A stretch of 49,652 bases of DNA from the NCBI RefSeq assembly GCF_007004625.1, contig NZ_VIFV01000023.1, positions 1-49,652 of the forward strand, read 5' to 3'. Below, piece by piece: positions 1 through 7,087 of the stretch. The DNA comes from Planococcus salinarum (GTDB lineage Bacteria; Bacillota; Bacilli; Bacillales_A; Planococcaceae). The stretch's first letter is position 1, and every line of letters begins with the position of its first letter. A program made the translations under genes and the position numbers. A model generated the notes under the pieces. The model did no database searches and was not told where the DNA came from. It saw only the letters and a program-made list of their open reading frames with translations.

Positions 1-111
1 CTTGGGCGTGAGCCCGCGGAAAGCGCGCACCGGAACAGAAAGCAACCGTTCCATCGCCTTATTTTATCAACTTTTGAGATAAAATATGAGAAAAATACTT
101 GACTGCGCATA

Positions 112-170
112 AGAAAGCATCCGCCTAAAGCGTAATGATTGGAGAAGCTAATAGTTTCTCTACAATCTGA
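112..170 (+). repeat. dispersed repeat D, copy 1 (degenerate)
   Basis: This stretch aligns with 38733-38791 over about 58 bases with roughly three quarters identity by eye. Shared words include TCCGCCT, AATGATT, GAGAAG and the final CTGA. Both copies can form a small GAGAA/TTCTC hairpin. The upstream word CCGCGGAAAGCG at 14-25 also recurs as CCGCGGAACGCG near 38730. No gene is seen in bases 1-316; the previous gene lies outside the window. Confidence 0.55.
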
Positions 171-207
171 AATACTCGGGTTATAGTTGGATAACCCGAG
201 TATTTTT
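171..207 (+). terminator. intrinsic terminator of the gene upstream of the window
   Basis: A perfect 14-bp stem (171-184 with 191-204) with a 6-base loop is followed by a T-rich tail. The stem also has A-rich 5' flank, so it may work in both directions. It ends an upstream transcript before the citZ promoter. Confidence 0.85.
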
Positions 208-235
208 ATTGATTTTTTTATCCGAATTACAGAAA

Positions 236-249
236 AACAAGCGTTTTCA
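236..249 (+). promoter_or_regulatory. cre-like CcpA site in front of citZ
   Basis: The 14 bases AACAAGCGTTTTCA match the catabolite-responsive element consensus TGNAARCGNWWWCA except for the first two bases. The site abuts the -35 hexamer of the citZ promoter, which suits repression. citZ of B. subtilis is known to be under CcpA and CcpC control; the assignment here is inference. Confidence 0.5.
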
Positions 250-278
250 TTCACAAAGTCCTGTTAATTGATTATAAT
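250..278 (+). promoter_or_regulatory. sigma-A promoter of citZ
   Basis: TTCACA (250-255) and TATAAT (273-278) are separated by exactly 17 bases, giving a near-consensus vegetative promoter about 100 bases before the chosen citZ start. Confidence 0.75.
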
Positions 279-379
279 GAACAAGGTAGGAACTTATCAG
301 AGTTTCATAAACGCAGATGAATCATCATTCTGCCTTTTTTTGTGGAATGATGGATTATACTGGAGAAGGAGCGAATTTT

Positions 380-1495
380 ATGACATCGTCAAAAGGTTTA
401 GAAGGTGTAGTAGCTACACAATCCGCCATCAGTTCAATTATTGATGACACGCTTACATATGTTGGCTACAATATCGATGATTTGGCTAACAACGCCAGTT
501 TTGAAGAAGTGATTTATCTATTATGGCATCAACGTTTGCCGAAAGCTGACGAACTTGCAGAATTGAAACAGCAATTGGCTGATAATATGGCGGTTCCACA
601 AGCAGTTTTGGATCATTTCAAAACTTACGAAATCAAAAAAGTTCACCCGATGGCTGCTCTTCGTACAGCAGTATCAATGCTGGGTCTTTTTGATGAAGAA
701 GCTGAAGAGATGAATCCTGAAGCGAACTATCGCAAAGCGATTCGCATCCAGGCAAAAATCGCAACATTGGTTACTGCATTTGGCCGCGTCCGCAATGGCC
801 AGGAACCGGTTGCACCGAAAAAAGACCTCAGCTTTGCTGCTAACTTCCTTTATATGTTGTCAGGCGAAGTGCCTGCTGACATCGAAGAAGAAGCATTCAA
901 CAAAGCATTGGTTCTTCACGCTGACCATGAGCTGAACGCTTCAACGTTCACTGCACGTGTTGCTGTCGCAACTCTTTCTGATGTCTATTCGGGTGTTACT
1001 GCTGCAATCGGAGCTCTTAAAGGGCCATTGCACGGTGGAGCCAATGAACAGGTTATGAAAATGCTGACAGAAATCGGTTCAGTCGATAATGTTGAAAAAG
1101 TGATCAATGAAAAACTTGCCAACAAAGAGAAGATCATGGGCTTTGGCCACCGTGTTTACCGTAAAGGTGACCCGCGGGCAAAACACCTGCGTGACATGTC
1201 CCAGAAACTGACGAAAATCCGTGGCGAGGAAAAATGGTATGAAATGTCGATCAAGATTGATGAAATCGTTACAGGCCAGAAAGACCTTCCACCGAATGTG
1301 GATTTCTATTCTGCTTCTGTTTACCATTCATTGAACATCGAACACGACCTGTTCACACCGATTTTCGCGGTATCACGTACGTCCGGCTGGTTGGCTCATA
1401 TCCTTGAGCAATACTCGGACAACCGTCTGATCCGTCCACGCGCAGATTATATCGGACCAGGAATGCAGAGTTATGTTCCTGTTGAAAAGAGATAA
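380..1495 (+). CDS. citZ: citrate synthase
   Basis: Condenses acetyl-CoA and oxaloacetate to citrate, the first TCA-cycle step. The 371-residue product has the usual length of the Gram-positive type II enzyme. Catalytic residues are visible: His218 in GPLHGGANE, His257 in GFGHRVY and Asp308 in NVDFYS. I chose the ATG at 380 because GGAGAAGGAG lies just upstream and the protein then begins at the family's normal N-terminus; an in-frame ATG at 317 would add 21 unrelated residues. It is followed after 86 bases by icd with no clear terminator between, so citZ and icd are probably co-transcribed, as in B. subtilis citZ-icd-mdh. Confidence 0.95.
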   Translation: MTSSKGLEGVVATQSAISSIIDDTLTYVGYNIDDLANNASFEEVIYLLWHQRLPKADELAELKQQLADNMAVPQAVLDHFKTYEIKKVHPMAALRTAVSMLGLFDEEAEEMNPEANYRKAIRIQAKIATLVTAFGRVRNGQEPVAPKKDLSFAANFLYMLSGEVPADIEEEAFNKALVLHADHELNASTFTARVAVATLSDVYSGVTAAIGALKGPLHGGANEQVMKMLTEIGSVDNVEKVINEKLANKEKIMGFGHRVYRKGDPRAKHLRDMSQKLTKIRGEEKWYEMSIKIDEIVTGQKDLPPNVDFYSASVYHSLNIEHDLFTPIFAVSRTSGWLAHILEQYSDNRLIRPRADYIGPGMQSYVPVEKR

Positions 1496-1581
1496 TTATA
1501 AGAAAAGCAACATCAATAAAAAATCGATAGGGCTGGCACTTTGTGCAGCCCTATGACTTTGAACTCAGGAGGAATTTTATA

Positions 1582-2850
1582 ATGGCTAACGGCGAAAAGA
1601 TTTCAGTAGAAAACGGTGTATTGAACGTTCCCAACAATGCAGTAATTCCATACATCATCGGTGACGGTACTGGACCGGATATCTGGAATGCGGCTTCACG
1701 CGTTCTTGAAGAAGCGGTAACGAAAGCATACAACGGTGAAAAATCAATCGTTTGGAAAGAAGTACTTGCTGGTCAAAAAGCATACGATGAAACAGGCGAA
1801 TGGCTTCCTGAAGAAACGCTTGACGTAATCCGTGAATACTTGATCGCTATCAAAGGACCTCTTACTACGCCAATCGGTGGCGGTATCCGTTCGTTGAACG
1901 TGGCACTTCGCCAGGAGCTTGACCTTTATACTTGCCTGCGTCCGGTTCGCTATTTCGAAGGCGTACCATCTCCGGTTAAACGTCCGGAAGATACGGATAT
2001 GGTCATTTTCCGTGAAAACACTGAAGATATCTATGCTGGTATCGAATATGCAAACGGCAGTGACGAAGTGAAGAAATTGATCTCTTTCCTTACAGATGAA
2101 ATGGGCGTTAAAAACATCCGTTTCCCTGAATCATCAGGTATCGGCATCAAGCCAATTTCTGAAGAAGGAACAAAACGCCTTGTGCGCGCTGCGATCAATT
2201 ACGCTTTGGCTGAAGGCCGCGAGTCGTTAACTCTTGTACACAAAGGGAATATCATGAAGTTCACTGAAGGAGCTTTCAAGAACTGGGGCTACGAAGTGGC
2301 TGAACAGGAGTTTGGCGATAAAGTTTTCACTTGGAACGAGTATGACAAAGTGAAAGATGAGCAAGGTACGGAGGCTGCAAACAAAGCACAGGAAGACGCT
2401 CTTGCTTCAGGCAAAATCCTTGTCAAAGATTCCATCGCTGATATTTTCCTTCAGCAGATTCTTACGCGTCCAAGCGAGTTCGACGTAGTTGCTACAATGA
2501 ACTTGAACGGCGATTACATTTCAGATGCTTTGGCTGCACAAGTAGGCGGAATTGGTATCGCTCCTGGAGCGAACATCAACTACGATACTGGGCATGCAAT
2601 CTTCGAAGCTACTCACGGAACAGCGCCTAAATACGCTGGCCTTGATAAAGTGAACCCGTCTTCTGTCATCCTTTCGGGTGTATTGATGCTTGAACACCTT
2701 GGCTGGAGCGAAGCGGCTAAATTGATCACAAACTCAATGGAAAAAACAATCGCTTCTAAAGTTGTAACTTATGACTTTGCTCGTCTGATGGACGGCGCTA
2801 AAGAAGTAAAAACTTCGGCGTTTGCTGATGAATTAATCAAAAACCTGTAA
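1582..2850 (+). CDS. icd: isocitrate dehydrogenase (NADP+)
   Basis: Oxidatively decarboxylates isocitrate to 2-oxoglutarate. The 422-residue protein shows the substrate-binding segment [13 protein letters not shown] with Ser104, the residue that corresponds to the phosphorylatable/active-site serine of this family, and the NADP-binding region near HGTAPKYAG. The start at 1582 has a strong AGGAGGAA ribosome binding site 7 bases upstream; an in-frame ATG at 1543 would add 13 residues without family support. A hairpin terminator follows immediately, so mdh may be partly uncoupled from citZ-icd. Confidence 0.95.
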   Translation: MANGEKISVENGVLNVPNNAVIPYIIGDGTGPDIWNAASRVLEEAVTKAYNGEKSIVWKEVLAGQKAYDETGEWLPEETLDVIREYLIAIKGPLTTPIGGGIRSLNVALRQELDLYTCLRPVRYFEGVPSPVKRPEDTDMVIFRENTEDIYAGIEYANGSDEVKKLISFLTDEMGVKNIRFPESSGIGIKPISEEGTKRLVRAAINYALAEGRESLTLVHKGNIMKFTEGAFKNWGYEVAEQEFGDKVFTWNEYDKVKDEQGTEAANKAQEDALASGKILVKDSIADIFLQQILTRPSEFDVVATMNLNGDYISDALAAQVGGIGIAPGANINYDTGHAIFEATHGTAPKYAGLDKVNPSSVILSGVLMLEHLGWSEAAKLITNSMEKTIASKVVTYDFARLMDGAKEVKTSAFADELIKNL

Positions 2851-2857
2851 TTTTTGG

Positions 2858-2883
2858 AGAGAGGGGATGCCCCTCTCTTTTTT
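2858..2883 (+). terminator. intrinsic terminator after icd
   Basis: A 9-bp perfect GC-rich stem (2858-2866 with 2870-2878) with a 3-base loop is followed by a T run. It sits 8 bases after the icd stop codon. Confidence 0.85.
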
Positions 2884-3001
2884 CTTTTGTTCAAAACCGG
2901 CGATCAATTGTTTCAAATCGTTGAGTTGAGGAAACTATAATTGGGTAAGGAATATTTCGAATGAAAAAGTCCACAAAATCCGAATATAAAGGAGAGTTCC
3001 A

Positions 3002-3940
3002 ATGACATTCAAACGGAAGAAAATTTCTGTGATCGGTTCCGGTTTTACAGGTGCTACTGCTGCATTTCTTTTGGCACAAAAAGAGCTGGGTGACGTGGTC
3101 CTGGTCGATATTCCACAAATGGAGGATCCGGCAAAAGGCAAAGCACTCGATATGGCGGAAGCGGGTCCGGTAATCGGTTTTGATGCACGTGTCACCGGCA
3201 CAGCGGATTATGCCGACACAAAAGAATCGGATCTCGTGATCATCACAGCCGGAATTGCACGCAAACCCGGTATGAGCAGGGACGATTTGGTTCAGACAAA
3301 CCAGAAGATCATGAAATCTGTGACAGCGGAAATTGTCAAATTTTCACCGAATTCCACCATTCTCGTTTTGACGAATCCGGTGGATGCGATGACCTATACG
3401 GTTTTTAAAGAATCCGGATTTCCGAAAGAGCGGGTTATCGGCCAATCGGGTGTGCTCGATTCTGCGCGTTTCCGAACGTTTGTCGCTCAGGAATTAGATG
3501 TTTCCGTGAAAGACATCAGCGGCTTCGTTTTGGGTGGCCACGGGGACGACATGGTGCCGCTCGTACGGTATTCCTACGCCGGCGGCATACCGCTTGAATC
3601 ACTGATCTCTAAAGGAAGGCTTGAGGAAATTGTCGAAAGAACCCGCAAAGGCGGTGCCGAGATTGTAAATCTCCTTGGCAATGGTTCAGCCTATTATGCT
3701 CCTGCCGCTTCGCTCGTTGAGATGGCAGAAGCCCTCATCAAAGACCAGCGCCGCATTATGCCATCGATTGCCTATCTGGAAGGGGAGTACGGCATGGAAG
3801 GAATTTATATGGGTGTTCCAACCATTCTTGGAGCCGGAGGAATAGAAAAGATAATCGAGATTGAGTTGAATGAAGAAGAAAAAGCATTATTGAATAAATC
3901 AGCCGAATCAGTAAAAGCAGTGATGAAAGTATTAGCGTAA
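3002..3940 (+). CDS. mdh: malate dehydrogenase (lactate-dehydrogenase-like, NAD+)
   Basis: Interconverts malate and oxaloacetate. The 312-residue product has the Rossmann motif GSGFTGAT at 12-19, Asp36 at the end of the second strand (NAD preference), the mobile-loop arginines of [11 protein letters not shown] (87 and 93), Asp153/Arg156 in GVLDSARFR and catalytic His180 in [17 protein letters not shown] lies 6 bases before the ATG. It is third in the citZ-icd-mdh cluster but is separated from icd by a terminator and about 120 bases that may hold its own weak promoter (TATAAT at 2936, poor -35). Confidence 0.95.
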   Translation: MTFKRKKISVIGSGFTGATAAFLLAQKELGDVVLVDIPQMEDPAKGKALDMAEAGPVIGFDARVTGTADYADTKESDLVIITAGIARKPGMSRDDLVQTNQKIMKSVTAEIVKFSPNSTILVLTNPVDAMTYTVFKESGFPKERVIGQSGVLDSARFRTFVAQELDVSVKDISGFVLGGHGDDMVPLVRYSYAGGIPLESLISKGRLEEIVERTRKGGAEIVNLLGNGSAYYAPAASLVEMAEALIKDQRRIMPSIAYLEGEYGMEGIYMGVPTILGAGGIEKIIEIELNEEEKALLNKSAESVKAVMKVLA

Positions 3941-3949
3941 GGCAAGAAG

Positions 3950-3977
3950 ACGGACAGGAATCCCCTGTCCGTTTTTT
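3950..3977 (+). terminator. intrinsic terminator after mdh
   Basis: ACGGACAGG pairs with CCTGTCCGT around a short loop and is followed by six T. It lies 9 bases after the mdh stop codon. Confidence 0.85.
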
Positions 3978-4028
3978 GGATGAATAAAATATACCGCTTT
4001 TATCGTTTAATCCTATACCGCACAGCAT

Positions 4029-4056
4029 TTGCTTTTCATTACTTAATTGATATGAT
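4029..4056 (+). promoter_or_regulatory. putative sigma-A promoter of the maoC-phoPR unit
   Basis: TTGCTT (4029-4034) and TATGAT (4051-4056) are spaced by 16 bases and lie 30 bases before the MaoC-like gene. No comparable promoter is evident between that gene and phoP, so this may drive all three genes. Confidence 0.5.
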
Positions 4057-4086
4057 TGAAGTATCAAGACAACAGGGGGGATTTTA

Positions 4087-4563
4087 ATGTTACTGGGAAA
4101 GAAACGGAAGTTAGGCCGAAAAATCGAGGATATGGCGGCTGGCGAAAAACTGAAACTTACAGAAAAGATCGAAGACAAAGACCTGCTTCTTTATCTGGGT
4201 CTGACGAATGACGGGAATCCACTTTATATTCAGCACGATTTCGCATCACAGACAAAATTCGAAAAGCCGGTTGTTCCAACGGCTATGCTGACAGGCATCG
4301 TCACTTCGGCAGTGTCAAAATATCTGCCGGGTCCGGGATCATATATTAAGGAACAACACCTGAAATTCAGCAAGCCTGTATACCATTACGCAACGATCGA
4401 TTTCCTGCTGGAAGTAACGGAAGTCAATGTTGCAGCCAACGAAGTAACGGTCCGCGTGGAAGCAACTGATGAAAATGGAGAGCTGGTTGTTGAAGGTGAA
4501 CTTGTGGCGAATCCTCCCCAAGTGCTGAACCAGCTCACCACACAGTCAATGGATAATTTCTGA
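4087..4563 (+). CDS. MaoC-like hotdog-fold dehydratase-family protein
   Basis: A 158-residue single-domain protein of the MaoC/(R)-specific enoyl-CoA hydratase family. The central segment LTNDGNPLYIQHDFA carries the spaced Asp...His pattern of the hydratase catalytic motif, followed by FEKPVVPTAMLTG. It is preceded by a strong AGGGGGG ribosome binding site 7 bases upstream. It lies between mdh and phoP, where B. subtilis has no gene; the spacing to phoP is only 44 bases, suggesting co-transcription. The substrate is unknown: family members act on enoyl-CoA or enoyl-ACP thioesters, but some are non-catalytic. A role linked to phosphate regulation is not shown by sequence. Confidence 0.8.
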   Translation: MLLGKKRKLGRKIEDMAAGEKLKLTEKIEDKDLLLYLGLTNDGNPLYIQHDFASQTKFEKPVVPTAMLTGIVTSAVSKYLPGPGSYIKEQHLKFSKPVYHYATIDFLLEVTEVNVAANEVTVRVEATDENGELVVEGELVANPPQVLNQLTTQSMDNF

Positions 4564-4607
4564 TTGGTTTGGAATGGGGGTTTCAAACTGAATGTGGAGG
4601 CTGTTAA

Positions 4608-5318
4608 ATGCAGAAGAAGATATTGATTATCGAAGACGAACAATCCATCGCAACTTTGCTGTCCTATAACTTGAAACAGGCAGGGTATGAAACACTTATT
4701 GCAAGCGATGGGAAAGAGGGGTTTGAAATGGCATTAAGTGAAATGCCTTCCCTCATCGTGCTGGATCTCATGCTTCCGTCGATGGATGGAGTGGAAATCT
4801 GCAAGGAACTGCGGCTTCAGAAAGTGGGCATCCCTATCATCATGCTGACCGCCAAAGACGAAGAATTCGATAAAGTCCTCGGACTGGAACTTGGTGCGGA
4901 TGATTATATGACGAAGCCTTTCAGCCCCCGTGAAGTGGTGGCGCGCATTAAAGCCGTTCTCCGCAGATCGGAAGGTCTGAAGGTGACTCGGGAGGACTCA
5001 TCATCTTCCGAAATGAAATTAGGCAAACTGAAAGTCTATCCAGAGCGCTATGAAGCTTTCCTGAACGATGAGCAATTGGAATTCACACCAAAAGAATTCG
5101 AACTTCTCGTATATTTGATGGAGAATAAAAACCGTGTCCTGACACGGGATCAATTATTGAGTGCGGTATGGAAATATGACTTTGCGGGGGATACACGAAT
5201 TGTCGATGTCCACATCAGCCACCTGCGGGACAAAATTGAGGAAAACAGCAGAAAGCCTGTCTTTATCAAAACCATTCGCGGGCTGGGCTATAAATTTGAA
5301 GAGCCGAAGCCGGTATGA
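4608..5318 (+). CDS. phoP: phosphate-response regulator PhoP (OmpR family)
   Basis: DNA-binding response regulator that controls phosphate-starvation genes. The 236-residue protein has a receiver domain (about 1-120) with the acidic pair Glu9/Asp10, phospho-acceptor Asp53 in LDLMLP, Thr81 and Lys103 in TKPF, and a winged-helix C-terminal domain (about 135-233) with the recognition segment TRIVDVHISHLRDKI. It overlaps phoR by 4 bases (ATGA), so the two are translationally coupled. The name rests on family match plus the conserved position next to mdh and polA. Confidence 0.9.
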   Translation: MQKKILIIEDEQSIATLLSYNLKQAGYETLIASDGKEGFEMALSEMPSLIVLDLMLPSMDGVEICKELRLQKVGIPIIMLTAKDEEFDKVLGLELGADDYMTKPFSPREVVARIKAVLRRSEGLKVTREDSSSSEMKLGKLKVYPERYEAFLNDEQLEFTPKEFELLVYLMENKNRVLTRDQLLSAVWKYDFAGDTRIVDVHISHLRDKIEENSRKPVFIKTIRGLGYKFEEPKPV

Positions 5319-6712
5319 AGCCATTTCGGCGACGGCTTTTGGCCACTCTCGTACTATGGCTTGGCACTCTTCTTGCCAGTCTCTATATCATAATCGTACA
5401 ATTTTTCCCTTTGTATCAGGAACTCGGCAATACTCCTGAATTCTGGTTGTTGCTCGGCCTTCTATTCCTGCTGGCTTTTGTAATTTCAGTCGCGATTGGG
5501 TATCGGATTCTCAAAATCCATATCGCTCCAATCGAAAATATTACAGAAACGGCTATGGAGCTGGTAAAAGGGAATTTTCGTGCGAGGGCTTATGAAGACG
5601 CAGAGAATGGTTCGGGCCAACTGAGTTCGACCATCAATGTATTGGCACGAAATCTTCAGGAAATTACAGCTGTCCGTGAAATGGAGCAGGAACGGCTGAT
5701 GACGCTGGTTGAAACCATGGGCAGTGGATTGATCATGGTTGACAGGCAAGGGAAAATTTCTTTGTTCAATAAATTTTTCCAGAATGAATTTAAATTGAGC
5801 AGCGAAGACTTGAGCGGCAAGTTTTATGGGGTACTGCCGATTCCACCTTCACTTGCCGATTTTATCGAAAAAGTTTTCATGACTGAAACACCGGCGCGGG
5901 AGCAAATTGAATACCAGGCGGGCATCCATACCCGTGCTCTTGAAGTTTATGGCGCACCTGTCCTCGGGAGCCATGAACAATGGCTTGGTATAGTCATTGT
6001 TCTGCATGATATCACTGAACTGAAACGTCTTGAACAGATCCGGAAGGATTTCGTGGCAAACGTTTCCCATGAACTTCGAACCCCGGTTACCTCGATAAAG
6101 GGGTTTTCAGAAACTTTGATTGATGGCGCTTATAAAGATGAAGACACATTATTATCTTTTCTTGAAATTATCCAAACCGAAACCAACCGGCTTGAAACGC
6201 TGATCGAAGAGCTCCTTGAATTGTCAAGAGTCGAACAACGCGGTTTCCGGGTGGATGCGCAGCCGACAGATATGAAGGCCGTAATCGAGTATGCAATTGA
6301 AATGGTACAGCCCTCACTGGAAGGTAAGAAAATGCTGCTGAAGACATCTTTGGAACCACTGACTGTTGCAGGGGATGCCAATCGGCTCGTTCAGATTCTG
6401 ATGAATTTGCTGGCAAACGCGATAAACTATTCAGCCCCAGAAAAAACAATAGAAGTCCGGTTGTATCAAGACAGGAATCAGGCGGTAGTCCAAGTCGAAG
6501 ACCAGGGGATTGGCGTCGCGCCCACCGAAATCAGCCGACTTTTCGAGCGGTTCTATCGTGTCGACAAAGCGAGGAGCCGGAATTCCGGAGGAACGGGACT
6601 TGGCTTGTCAATCGTAAAGCACCTGGTTGAAGCGCATCAGGGAGAAATTGAGGTTGTCAGCACACCAGGGAAGGGCAGCACATTCACCATTTTCCTGCCG
6701 CTTGCTGACTGA
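5315..6712 (+). CDS. phoR: phosphate-sensing histidine kinase PhoR
   Basis: Membrane sensor kinase partner of PhoP. The 465-residue protein has transmembrane segments at about 8-32 and 44-66, a HAMP linker (67-118), a cytoplasmic PAS domain (about 125-235), the dimerisation/phospho-acceptor helix with His252 in VSHELRTP, and an ATPase domain with N box (NLLANAINYS), G1 (DQGIG) and G2 (GGTGLGLSIV). The loop outside the membrane is only about 11 residues, so the protein is roughly 110 residues shorter than B. subtilis PhoR (about 579), which has an extracytoplasmic sensor domain. Any signal sensing must therefore go through the cytoplasmic PAS domain or the membrane. Confidence 0.88.
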   Translation: MKPFRRRLLATLVLWLGTLLASLYIIIVQFFPLYQELGNTPEFWLLLGLLFLLAFVISVAIGYRILKIHIAPIENITETAMELVKGNFRARAYEDAENGSGQLSSTINVLARNLQEITAVREMEQERLMTLVETMGSGLIMVDRQGKISLFNKFFQNEFKLSSEDLSGKFYGVLPIPPSLADFIEKVFMTETPAREQIEYQAGIHTRALEVYGAPVLGSHEQWLGIVIVLHDITELKRLEQIRKDFVANVSHELRTPVTSIKGFSETLIDGAYKDEDTLLSFLEIIQTETNRLETLIEELLELSRVEQRGFRVDAQPTDMKAVIEYAIEMVQPSLEGKKMLLKTSLEPLTVAGDANRLVQILMNLLANAINYSAPEKTIEVRLYQDRNQAVVQVEDQGIGVAPTEISRLFERFYRVDKARSRNSGGTGLGLSIVKHLVEAHQGEIEVVSTPGKGSTFTIFLPLAD

Positions 6713-6733
6713 CGTTTTGTAAACAAACAAAGC

Positions 6734-6761
6734 TTTACAATTCTTTCATACTGGCTTCACA
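6734..6761 (+). promoter_or_regulatory. Pho-box-like hexamer array
   Basis: Three hexamers TTTACA (6734), TTCATA (6745) and TTCACA (6756) are spaced exactly 11 bases start to start, each separated by 5 bases. This is the layout of PhoP binding sites in B. subtilis (TT(A/C/T)A(C/T)A repeats). They lie directly after phoR and 40 bases before a strong terminator. A possible -10 (TATCTT, 6771) follows. No fourth in-phase hexamer is seen. Confidence 0.4.
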
Positions 6762-6800
6762 TACGGGTGGTATCTTTAAATGGAACCCCCTTTCAACTCA

Positions 6801-6845
6801 AAAAGAAGAAAAAGGACCTTCCACGAGGTCCTTTTTCTTCTTTTT
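6801..6845. terminator. strong intrinsic terminator after phoR
   Basis: An about 15-18 bp perfect stem (arms around 6804-6818 and 6827-6841, loop TTCCACGA) is flanked by A-run and T-run, so it can act in both directions. It ends the phoPR transcript. Confidence 0.9.
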
Positions 6846-7087
6846 ATTTAAAACTGTTTAAGTTGCACTTATGAATCAGCTTGAGTGCGCCGCTTTGGAC
6901 AAGTGCAAAACTCAGGTTCGTCGCAAGCTTGTCGCAACACAAGCATCGGCTAAGGTCCTCACAGCCGTTCTGCGGAATTTTCGTCACATCATAAATCTTG
7001 TAAGATATCCAGCCGTCATTTCTCTTCTTTTTGCCAGCGTGGTAAAATAAAGGGAATGAGGGCTTTTTTATTGAAAGGGGTAATTTT
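6846..7087. other. intergenic region before polA, no confident content
   Basis: The stretch between the phoR terminator and polA holds a direct repeat of GTCGCAA around 6919-6935 and an open frame on the minus strand (last codons near 6846) that lacks an ATG and a ribosome binding site in this part. AAAGGGG at 7075-7081 is the polA ribosome binding site. I see no convincing promoter or gene. Confidence 0.4.

Noticed and set aside
2908..2941. Promoter of mdh
   Set aside because: A TATAAT is present at 2936 but no -35 hexamer lies at proper spacing, so I mention it only in the mdh entry.
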